Assembly: GCA_029582165.1 (NCBI GenBank)
Contig: CM055872.1
Coordinates: forward strand, 47,504,195 to 47,568,194
DNA: 64,000 bases
From: Portulaca oleracea
Lineage: Eukaryota; Streptophyta; Magnoliopsida; Caryophyllales; Portulacaceae
Reading direction: 5' to 3'
Numbering within the stretch: position 1 is the first letter of the stretch; every line of letters begins with the position of its first letter. The notes under the pieces are model-generated. The model was given only the letters and a program-made list of their open reading frames with translations. It did not search any database and was not told the DNA's origin. Shown piece after piece: positions 23,033 through 32,700 of the stretch. A program made the translations under genes and the position numbers.

Positions 23033-26000
23033 AGCGTTAGAGAGAGAGAGAGAATCGAGAAAGCCCGCGAGAGATGAAGGAGAGAAAGGTTGGCTTTTAG
23101 ATCCAAAATTTTTCTCTCTAACTTTCTTTTCATTTTTGGAGGGAAAATTTTTATTTCTTTGTTTCCCCGAATTTTCCATATAGTTTTCCAACTATTTTTT
23201 TTATTCATTTTTCTTCAATCCAAACAAAAGAAAAATTCTCATTTTCCATGTTACTTTCCTAGGTCCAAACAGACCCTTAATGAAAATTAAGTTGCATTCA
23301 GTTGTGGACCCGGGCTTTCTGTCTTGCAAGGTCACAAGTGTTGTATTTTAACTTGTGCCTCTTTTAAGTTTTGTAGCCACTTAATTGCTCAATGGCTATA
23401 TCTACTTATGTTACTCTGACTCGGTTACGGGTGTCTGACCCTGACACATATCCGAGGATCGGACACAATTTTTTTGCTTTTGTAGGACTCGGGGACATGG
23501 TCTTGTATTTGGACATGGGTATGGGTTCACACACAACTATTATGATAAGCTAAAAACTTAAAAAGTTGTTAATCATTGTTCATAAAACAATAATAACAAC
23601 TTAGGTAATGTCTAACATAAAAATAAACAGTAAACTTATGGAGTTAATCCATAAAACAATCAAAATTTCCCTAGTTAGCATGAGTGTATTCCCTCTACAT
23701 CATCCTCCAAAATAATCACTTCAAGTTATGGATCATCTAAAGACAGCTCAGAAGTGTCCAATTGCCAAAGTGGGCGTCAGACACATATCCTGTGTCCATA
23801 TCCACGTCGTGTCGTGTCGGACACGGGTACGGCCACTATTTAGAAGAGTCGGAGTATCAGAGATATCTACTAGTGTTTTCAAGAAGACATATTGTAAGTG
23901 GTCCAAGCCTTATCGAGGCGCAAGGTTGGAACTTCATTGTTTACATTGTACAAGACCTTTGGAACTCGAGGTGCAAGGTTTACCTAATGTGCCTTTGGTA
24001 TCATCATTGTGTGTGATGTGTGTTGAGAGTCTTATACAAAAATTTAAATGAGCAGAAAGTATAAGTTATTCAATGATTACTTGATTAGGAACTTGTGGCA
24101 AAAGTATAGGGTATAGCCTACAGGCTTCATAGCCATGATGTGCATCTTGGTTGTTTGGTATCATCAGTGTGTGTGATGTGTGTTGAGAGGTTTATACAAA
24201 AATCGAAATGAGCAGAAAGTATAAGTTATTCAATGATTACTTGATTAGGAACTTGTGTCAAACGTATAGGGTATAGCCTACAGGCTTCATAGAATCATAG
24301 CCATGATGTGCAGCTCGGTTGTTTTGTATGTCAGTGCATGTTGGGCACTTGGGCTTTTGAAAATAAGCTCGAGAGGTTCTTAACACTTTACCTTCGTATT
24401 GTAGGTTCACAACATCCCTCCGAACAATATGGTGATGATAATGAGTTAGATAGTGTCAGACTATGCACTCTACACCATTTAGGGCTTGCTTGGAGTGCAA
24501 AAAGGAATGAAACTTGAGGTTTAATTGTGTTTGACTTGTGTTTGTTGGGAATGGAATTTGAAGGCCTTAAGCTTCAAATCTTCACCCCCCCCCCCCCTTT
24601 TTTTTCTTTTTTCTAGGAGTGACCGAATCCTCACCCTAAAAGGAATCAAATCTAAATTTTCAAGGCTGTAGAGGTTGGGGACATTTTGGGGTTCCAAGAA
24701 GCTTTGACCATGGAGCTTTTTTTTTTTTTTTGGGGGGGGGGGGGTATCTGTAAGCATACCTTTCATAATGATGACTTTATTAGCACCATGAGGTAGATTT
24801 TATTTGTCTCATTTAAAGATATTCAAAGGTTTGACCGGAAAGGGAGTTGTCATTCGCAGACTTTACTGGATATTTTGCCAAAAAAAAAAACCTAAAAATC
24901 ATGCATAACATACTTTGGGGGGCATCTTGAATCGTGAAATCATTTTTGCTTCATTGTGATTTCATTAGGTCTCTTTGGGCATTAGCCTCTGATTGTCTCA
25001 GTGTTTCTTGGGTTGTATCCTATTCAATTAATTTAGGAGTGTCATTTCCTATCTTGGAAGAGTTTCTTTGGCAGGAAACCCAAGAAGAAGAAGAAGAAGA
25101 AGAAGGCCTTGGTTATACCACATGTGATCCTTTGGGTACTTTGGAAAGAAAGGAATCGAAGAGTTTTTGAGCGAGTTGAAATCCCTCTTTAGAGATTGAA
25201 ATGCAATTTTGTCAAGTCTCTCTTCTTTTGGGTGAATGGAAAGTTTAGCTCTTCCTCTTTTCAGGTGGTGGATTTTAGGGGACAGTTTGTTTCTTGGTTG
25301 TACATAATTTTGTGTGGTGCTAGTTGAGCTCGGTCCTTTTAATCCTATTATTAATAACATATCTTTTTCCTATAAAAACAAAAAAAAGAAAAAAAGAAAA
25401 AACATACTTTGGGGCATCTTTATGGGCATACCTAGACATGCCTTGTCTGAGATGAACACCTTTTGAAAGGTTGGGACTTGGGAACATTATACATTTAAAA
25501 CTTCTGCAAAGTTGAAAAATATCCCTTTAATAGTCATTAATTCTCTTTTATTTTGTGTCAAGTGCACTCTTGTATTTTATGGCGTGAATAGGGAATCTAC
25601 ACATGAGGTCATTACTGTAGATACCATTTACTTTGTACTGTAAAAAATGGACAAGCATTTGTGAGATGACCAAGAGCAGAGTTATCATCTTACAAATTTT
25701 TGGATAGGGTGCTGAGTCACTGAGAAGGTTTACTGATGTGCTCTGAACTGTCAAAAACGATGACAATTTGAGGTTTTGAGATGTCGAACCTGTGAACCAG
25801 GCATTTGCCTCATTTTTAGTACCTGTTTCTGATGCTTTATTTGTCTTTGAAATTGAATTTGATTAGGGGCAAAGTTGTGTTTTCTCATGACCCATGCACA
25901 ATCATTTTGTAACATTTCTTCTGGAATTTTATATGGAGAATGGATACAACTGGCAGCCTTTACATAGCAAAACGTAGTGTTGGGTAGTTGATGCTTTGAT

Positions 26001-26999
26001 GTCGAGCAACTGCCATGTCTTTTGTTTGATACTGTTGGGCTGAACCAACGAAAACTTCTAGGCTCTTCAAGTGTCAGTGGAAAGTTGTGGTGGCATTATG
26101 GAAATTGTTCATTCTCAAGTAATTGAATGCGGTTTGTCAAAAAGTAAAATTCACTGCTGTAGTAATTTTTTCAGTGTAGTAGAACTGGATATCTTAAATC
26201 AGTGAATGTAGAAAGAAGTTCTTGTTTAGTAACGTCCGATAATGTTAAATGTGTGATAGCAGTGTCTCTTGGGTTCTTTGATGACATATATGTACCTGAA
26301 TATGCACTGCCAAGTCCAAGACGTGCTGAGCCTCTTTTTGCAGAGGAACCTGAGAAAGAAGGCGGTGATCCAGAGGGACCCGGGAAAGAAAGACTGTAAG
26401 ATCTCATATCTTTACAGGAGAATAATTTTATTAACTAGTTGTGTTGTGTTGTGTTGTGTAACCTGGCAATGTTTGATTTATCTTTAACGCAGCAAGGAAG
26501 TCAGATGGGTATGGGAATTCAATGAGGGTGATTTTTATATAGATTATGATGATGAGGTTAGGGATACTCTCTTCTGTTTTATATTTGTTTTACTATTTGT
26601 TTGTTTGTTTGTTGATATCTGTTATCATTGTGCTAAACCATCAAAAACTCGCCCCCCTGCAGATCAGGTTTCAGGTTACATCTGTTAGTTACCCTCCAAT
26701 TCCATTGGAACAACAAGAAGGGTCAAAGCCCTTTGCTCCCATGCTTGTTACTGTGAGTGTCTTTTCTTCCATTCCATCACTCTCAGCCTACAGGTTTACT
26801 TTAACTGTTAGCTAAATAGGCGTTATTTGGAGTTAGAGGTGGCCAGAACGAAGGCATGGTTGATCTGAAATGACTTTTGTTTTTTGTTTTTGAAATAAAT
26901 GTTCAGGGTTCAATTGACTCAGATGGTTTGGGGCCAACTATATGGTGGTCAGAATCAGACGCGGTAGACACTGAATCACCCCCGGATCCAGAAGTATGA
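19946..26999 (+). CDS. NRPC7: DNA-directed RNA polymerase III subunit RPC8 (Rpb7-like; yeast Rpc25)
   Basis: Seven exons: 19946-20056, 20146-20241, 20546-20633, 26263-26395, 26493-26556, 26663-26752 and 26907-26999. All are GT-AG and in frame, giving 224 aa. The start [14 protein letters not shown], the segment [19 protein letters not shown], then [50 protein letters not shown] and IWW follow human RPC8 and yeast Rpc25 along the whole length. Residues about 1-80 are the Rpb7 N-terminal domain and the rest is the S1/OB-like RNA-binding domain. RPC8 forms the Pol III stalk with RPC9 and acts in initiation on tRNA and 5S genes. Exon 4 ends in a Glu/Gly/Pro-rich stretch (about residues 126-143) that is longer than I expect for the family. 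Intron 3 is about 5.6 kb and contains several transposons. Confidence 0.95.
20877..22390. mobile_element. Mutator-like element with long TIRs, possible Pack-MULE, in RPC8 intron 3
   Basis: Inverted repeats of about 130 bp. The left arm 20893-21020 (TTTGCTGGAAGGTGCCATAC ... AAGTTGCTAAACAATTG ... GCAGGTGACTTTCC) is mirrored at 22225-22365. The termini continue into a G16 run on the left and a poly-T run then GTGGGGG on the right. TIRs of this length are typical of Mutator-like elements. I could not find a convincing 9-bp target duplication. The 1.2 kb interior is less AT-rich than its surroundings and lacks transposase. On the minus strand 21456-21800 an open stretch reads like ordinary gene sequence of unknown family, so it may be captured host DNA. 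Confidence 0.65.
22543..22561. repeat. Poly-G tract
   Basis: Long G run after AAGAGG in RPC8 intron 3, one of several in this region. Confidence 0.8.
22721..23277. mobile_element. Harbinger/Tourist-like element with GA array (copy 2)
   Basis: Same family as 8604-9542. The left end is GGTCCGTTTGGTCCTACGAA, the right end CTAGGTCCAAACAGACCC, with TTA/TAA flanks (22718-22720, 23278-23280). Both share AACAGGATGGAAAAAAAATC, and the right arms share GATGAAGGAGAGAAA.GTTGG. The GA array here is only about 85 bp (22972-23057) against about 450 bp in copy 1. Confidence 0.85.
23411..23880. mobile_element. TIR element with GGACACGGGTACGG-type subterminal repeats
   Basis: The left end region TTACTCTGACTCGGTTACGG, then GTGTCTGACCCTGACACATATCC, is mirrored by GACACATATCCTGTGTCC ... 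GTCGGACACGGGTACGG ... AGAGTCGGAGTATC on the right. The GTGTCCGACACG words recall widespread non-autonomous plant hAT elements. Its boundaries and duplication are not resolved. Confidence 0.5.
23994..24325. repeat. Tandem duplication of a 160-bp unit in RPC8 intron 3
   Basis: Units start at 23994 and 24154 with TTTGGTATCATCA and continue through GTGTGTGATGTGTGTTGAGA, GAGCAGAAAGTATAAGTTAT, TGATTAGGAACTTGTG and CTACAGGCTTCATAG. They differ by few substitutions and one short insertion (AATCATAG) in unit 2, so the duplication is recent. Confidence 0.9.
24587..24745. repeat. Poly-C and poly-G homopolymer runs
   Basis: A C run followed by T at 24585-24608 and a T run followed by G at 24718-24745. 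They lie as a C/T and T/G pair about 110 bp apart. Confidence 0.75.
24908..25420 (+). mobile_element. 5'-truncated L1 LINE with target-site duplication
   Basis: An insertion flanked by a direct repeat ACATACTTTGGGG(GG)CATCTT (24908-24928 and 25402-25420) and ending in an A-rich tail (25372-25401). Only the 3' end of ORF2 is present: [13 protein letters not shown] zf-RVT residues, then [19 protein letters not shown], a common C-terminal motif of plant L1 reverse transcriptases. A GAA triplet run (25081-25106) and stop codons interrupt it. Plus strand, the same as RPC8. It is dead on arrival. Confidence 0.85.
26439..26460. repeat. (GTGTT)n microsatellite in RPC8 intron 4
   Basis: About four GTGTT units in the 97-bp intron between exons 4 and 5, upstream of the acceptor. 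Confidence 0.8.
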
Positions 27000-27883
27000 C
27001 AAATCTTCTGTCTTTACAAAAAACACTTGTCTAATCATCCCCACAATGATCACATCACATGTTAGACCATCTTATTTAGGTTTTAGATTTTAGGTGGCTC
27101 CTCTTTCACATGATTCAGTGTTCCCAGGGATAATTAATTGAGACAAATGTAAATTTCCAACCTAGTTATTTGTAGGTAGGTCATCTAATTGCTGCATCAA
27201 ATGTAACTTGGATTACTCATGATTATCCACAAAAGAGTTTATTATTTGATTTTTTGTTGTGCCGTCGAAAGTATCTAAATGCTATTGAAGCTAATCAAGC
27301 AAAAGGATTAATGAGCTTAAATTTGTATTGAGCTTGGGTTTGGTTCATTTGATCAACTTGAAATTTGAAGGGAGATTTTGTTTTTTGAGTTTTGGACTTA
27401 GACTTGGTTAGGTTATAAAATGATATATTATGTATTTATGTAAGCGAAAGTCATATTGTGTAAAAGAGCTTGAACCAAACCCAAGCTCAATAACATATTG
27501 TTTTTTGAGTTTTGAACCAAGCTTTAGCGAAAGTGAGATTGCCAAACAAAAAGAGGTTGGTTGGGGGGGGGGGGGGGGGTGTTTAGCCGTTTAGGGAGGG
27601 TTAAGGAGGGTACTTACTCCTCCTTATCTCTGTTTGGGAAGGGAGTAAAAGAGGATAAGGGAGAGTAGGGAGTGAGCTTTACTCCTTTTAACTCTTATTT
27701 TTCTTACACCCTAATTTGGAGTGTAAGGAAGATTTTAATTAAATTATAACATACATAAAATAAAAAATGACCATATTACCCTTAACCCTAATTGAATCAT
27801 AACACACACATCTATCTCTCTCTCTCTCGATAAGAGGGTGGAGAGAGAGAATGAGGGTAGAGAGAGAAAAGTGTTGTTCAGAG

Positions 27884-27917
<34 letters not shown>

Positions 27918-28021
27918 GTAGAGAGAAATGGGGAGGGGGTAGAGAGAGAATGGGTGTAGAATTAATGTATTAGTGTAAATACCATGTCATTATATTACAT
28001 ATAATATGAAAGGGCGGTCAA
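27000..28021. other. RPC8 3' flank with low-complexity DNA
   Basis: No gene is seen. A run of about 17 G lies at 27563-27579. The stretch 27585-27720 (GGGAGGGTTAAGGAGGGTAC and inverted ACTCCTCCTTATCTC) may be a transposon end. GA and CT microsatellites lie at 27800-27960. Confidence 0.5.
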
Positions 28022-28161
28022 ATTAAGATTTTTTTATTTCGAATCCAATGACATCAATTTTGTATGATGAATTATTATACAAATTTACTAATTGAGATAT
28101 TAACAGTAAAAGTTTTTAATACAATTTCTTAGACGACAGATAAATAAAAACAAAGGGAGTA
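28022..28161. mobile_element. 3' half of a Stowaway-like MITE
   Basis: AATCCAATGACATCAATTTT, TGATGAATTATTATACAAAT and the terminus GACAGATAAATAAAAACAAA then GGGAG match the right halves of the copies at 10176-10411 and 59876-60107. The left half is missing. Confidence 0.65.
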
Positions 28162-28358
28162 TTTTTTAAAAAGAAAAAAAGGAAAAAGGTTGCAATCATA
28201 ACCCGTTGGGTTGGCTCGAAATCGAAATACACTGCTTGTAATTATCCGAATCCGAAATACTCCCGACCATGTATTTACCCAAATGCATACGACCGGCCCG
28301 AAACTCACCGACCAAATTGACAGTTATTGTTTTGAAAGTAACACGTAAATTTTAGATA

Positions 28359-28863
28359 GGGTAAATGGCTATAAAGGATGGCCTAAAAACCATATTGACC
28401 TAAAGAGCCCTCTAGGACACTGAAGTCCAAATTCGCAAATAATAGTGGGACCCACTTTGCTGACTCATCGCCTCACTTCTCTCCCCACTCTCTCTCTATG
28501 AAAAACAGGGGAAGAAGCTCATCACCACTCAAACCCCCTCTCTCTTCCTGGTGCTCACTGCCCGACCACCCAAGAGGCGGCGGCATGGGTTGCGAAGGAG
28601 AGAGAGAATTGCTAGTGGGTGGTCGGGTGGTGGCGGCATAGTCGTCCCTTGGGTGGTCGGGCAGTGAGCACCAGGAAGAGAGAGGGGGTTTGAGTGGTGA
28701 TGAGCTTCTTCCCCTGTTTTTCATAGAGAAATAGTGGGGAGGGAAGTGAGGCGATGAGTCAGCAAAGTGGGCCCCACTATTATTTGCAAATTTGGACTTC
28801 AGTGTCCTAGGGGGCCCTTTAGGTCAATATGGCTTTTGGGCCATTCTTTATAGTCATTTACCC
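28359..28863. mobile_element. Fold-back Mutator-type MITE with 9-bp target duplication
   Basis: Two arms of about 225 bp are near-perfect inverted repeats: 28359-28583 (GGGTAAATGGCTATAAAGGA ... GTGCTCACTGCCCGACCACC) and 28640-28863 (GGTGGTCGGGCAGTGAGCAC ... TAGTCATTTACCC). A spacer of roughly 55 bp separates them. A perfect 9-bp duplication TTTTAGATA flanks it (28350-28358, 28864-28872), diagnostic of Mutator-superfamily insertion. It sits between the convergent 3' ends of RPC8 and FBN5. The transcript would fold into one long hairpin. Apparent reading frames are only the two arms read through. Confidence 0.9.
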
Positions 28864-28872
28864 TTTTAGATA

Positions 28873-29790
28873 AGGTTGTGATCATTGTTGGAGTCAGTAT
28901 CCTAATCTTACAAAACCCATTTGATGATCAGACCCATATTAAATTATCAACTAGCCCACTTATATACCTATATGGTAGATTATCTGATCTTATACATGTC
29001 TTGAATGTGAAATTTTCCCCCCATCATGAATCATAATCGAACACATTTTTATTCTCAATCATGTGATATATTGGATATTTGTATTTATGACAGAGTTAAA
29101 TGATCCATATGTCATACAATTCTTAATTTTTTTTCCAATTTTGCGCTCAACTTTCAAATTTGACAAACATACCACTTAGTTTTAAAAATTTGTCAAATAT
29201 ATCATTTAACTTCTAATATTTGTCAAAAATGTTATATGGGACAGTAAGTAAAAGTAACTTGAATAATTTGAAGAATAAAAATTCTTAGAAGAATAACTTA
29301 AATATATGTTATGTCAAAGGAATCGACAAGTAAAAATAAAATTTTAAATTCTGTATATTGCAAAAAAAGAAATTAATAAAAAATTCAACAGAGGTAAAAT
29401 TTAAATATGGAGTTTGTTGATAGAAAAACGAGGGGAGGGAAGGAAGAAGTTTTTTATTATTGATAGCCACAAGAGGCCAGAAAGATAACAACAGCGCTAC
29501 GAAACAGAGGAGAGTACAGCGACAGGACAACAATCAACAAGAAACCACATGACCAAACCTTAAACAAACAGCACAATAAAAGACAAAAATTATCATTTTC
29601 GTTCTCTTCGCCATTTCTCCATAAGCCGCTTCTCAAGGGGAAAATGAAGTGTTGCCTTGTTCACATTCCACTTTTTTGCTTTTATTATTTGATTGCTATA
29701 AAAGGGCAACTGAGTCCGCTTATACAATCCTCAAGTATGTGAAATGAAAGAATGAAAGGCCACAAAAATACAAATATGAGGCCTATGTAC
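28873..29790. other. 3' flank of FBN5
   Basis: AT-rich, no gene seen. The stretch nearest 29790 should hold the FBN5 3' UTR, transcribed leftwards. Confidence 0.4.
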
Positions 29791-32700
29791 CTAAGGCTCA
29801 TCATTTTCAGTTGATCTTTCAAGTACGAAGATGTTGCCCTTGTCATCTCTTCCTATTCTCATGCTCTCATCAACATATCTGCAAATTCTTCTGTTAAGGA
29901 TCATACTTTGTTTTTGTTTTGTTTGCCCCTACTCATTCCAAGTCAACAACATCAAATGTGCCTGTATAGTTGAATACTCATACCCAGGGTTTTGTTTAGT
30001 AAACAACCTATTCATCAACCGATTAATAAAAGTTGGTATATTGAAAAATTTGATCAAGTTAAAACAAGTTAAAGGAGTGTTTGGTAAGCGTGCTATTCAC
30101 TTGACTATTCGGATCCAGTAAACAACAACAACCTCCTAGAGAGAGGAAACACGTTTTAAGTGCGGTTTGGGGATCCAAATATAAACAATGTTCCCCCATA
30201 AACTAGGATGACCCTGAATAAAAACCTTTGAAAACCAAAATGAAAAACTAAGAAAGTAGGGACTGTACAGAGATGCAAACATTTGTGCTCCATGTTTTTG
30301 AGGAAAGGCTTAACATTCCTGTACAATACAATCAAATAGTAAACACAAAGCAATGAAATTTAAAGTAACGCACATTACTTGCTAGAAATCTAATCCTACT
30401 ATATTAATCTTAGCCCCTGCAAAGGCCCTATCTTGTGTTATGTCCTCCACTAAACCCAAGTGTCTCACATTTTCTCTAATCACCTCTCTCAATGACTTTT
30501 TAGATCTCCCACATTTCCGACGTCCAAGGGGTATCTCAATTCCCTCTCACCTCCTCATAGGGGCATCGTCACTTCTCTTGATGACATGCCCAAACCATCT
30601 CAGTCTAGTCTTTTTCAACTTATACTTGATTGGCGCTACCTAATCTTATCCAACCTAATATAACCGCAAATCCACCGAATTATCCTCATCTCCACCACTT
30701 TTAGTCTCTAGCAATGTACCTTTTTAGTTTCCCAATACTCAGCTCCATACGACACACCTTACCCTTTAGCTTAGTGGAATTCTCCTATCAAATAGCACTA
30801 ATGAAGTTGCTCTCCACTTTCACCGACCAACCGTAGTTCGATGAGTAATATCCTCACTAATTGTTAATAGGTTGAAACAAGTTGCTTGTTGGAATTAGCC
30901 TATATTAGAAATGAGTATTTCACCAATCTCACCAAAATTAAGTCAAATGACATAAATAACAATTGGTACAAATTATGTTGAATTATTGATCGATGATATA
31001 AATGAAATTTTATCAATTACGTTTTTCAGAAACAACTACTTCACCAAAAATATTTTTTCCCCCAAACAATCAATCTCAAGTTTCAACAATCAATATAAAC
31101 AATTAACAACTATTCGTCGAACAAGACTCGAATAATGCAACTCTACTCTAGTGGTATACTTTTCATTAAGGGAGTATTTGGTAGGAACCTCAGGGAAATT
31201 TTTCTCAGGGAAAATTTCCCATGGGAAGTTTTCCATGGGAAAGATTTCGCTGGGAAAAATTTCCCATAGCCCCCCCAAGGGTAATTTTCCCTAGGAAAAT
31301 GGAGAAAATGGTGGGCCCATCGTGAAAACTTTCCCGAAATCAACCCGCATCCAAACATGGGGAAAATAAGTCAACCTGGGAAAATTGACTATTTCCCCGA
31401 GGTTATTGACCAACCAAACGCACCCTAAGAGTGTGTTTGTTTAGTCAAAAACCCCAGGGAAATGGTCAATCTTTCCGAGTTGACTTATTTTCCCTATGTT
31501 TGATTGTACATTGACCTCGGGAAAGTTTTTACAAGGCGCCCACCATTTGCAAGATTTTCCTAGGGAAAACTTTCCAAGGAAACTTTTTCCGGGGAAAAAA
31601 TTTCCTAGGAATCTTACCAAACGCACCCTAACACAAACGTTGACATTGTGTAACACACACACGCACAAAACAGAGAATAATGAGAAATAAATTAGACAAG
31701 GATACGTGATATCCAACCAGCCGTCCGGGTTGAATATGCTGAGCAAAAGGTCATAGTTTTTCTTGAATAGATTCATCAACTACAATATTCCCAATGTTCC
31801 CAAAACAAAAAGGAAAAAAAATAGTTAAAAGGACAAACATTTTCGGACGAATGTAGTATATATATAAATTTAGAGCGCTTACATGTATAAATTTATGAGT
31901 ATACAATTTTCATTCTTTGATCATAAACATATTTATACATTGAGTTCATAATTTATACTCCCTCCAATATTTTTTATCTGTCATTTACGGTTTTCAGTAT
32001 CAATCTTTAATCAATAATTTCTAACATAAAATTTTTATAAAAAATACAATACTATACTTTTGAAATAGTATTTTTCATTATGAATCTAATGACATCAATT
32101 TCTATGATGAATCATTATACAAATTAAGATATTAACGATCAAAGTTTTTAACACAATTTCTTAAGCAACTTTTATAATTTGATGAATTTGCAATTTTTAT
32201 TTCATGAACATATGTGTGCACTTATTCATTTTATATAAATATGCTCATAATTTTATATACATATGCTCATAAGAGCATAGTAATTTCCAAATTCTCAAGG
32301 AACACTACAAGTGCAGAAATAAGACACACACCTGAACCGGATTAATTTCTGACGTTTCATACTTGATGTTTACTCTCTGCGTCTAGAGAATAAAAAAATA
32401 AAATTATAAGCAGAATCATAAATTTAGAAGAAAATTGAGAAAGTGCATGACGTCATATTTACCGAGGATGATTCAACACTGAATGAAACCTGAATCGTAA
32501 GTTCGCCGGTTAGCGAACTCAGTCCCCTTGCGCTGAATTTGATGACATTTACTGCTTTGCCCTCCATTTTTTGCAACATAAAATATTTATTACCTTTATG
32601 AATTTGCGCTTAGACAACACATAAAAATATACCACATTCGTCCCAAAATGTTTGTCCGTTGACTAAATTTTAACTGTTAATTACTTACAAATTATAATGA

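Noticed and set aside
28473..28724. Proline/serine-rich open frame
   Set aside because: It reads through one arm and the loop of the fold-back MITE; the mirrored frame exists on the other arm.
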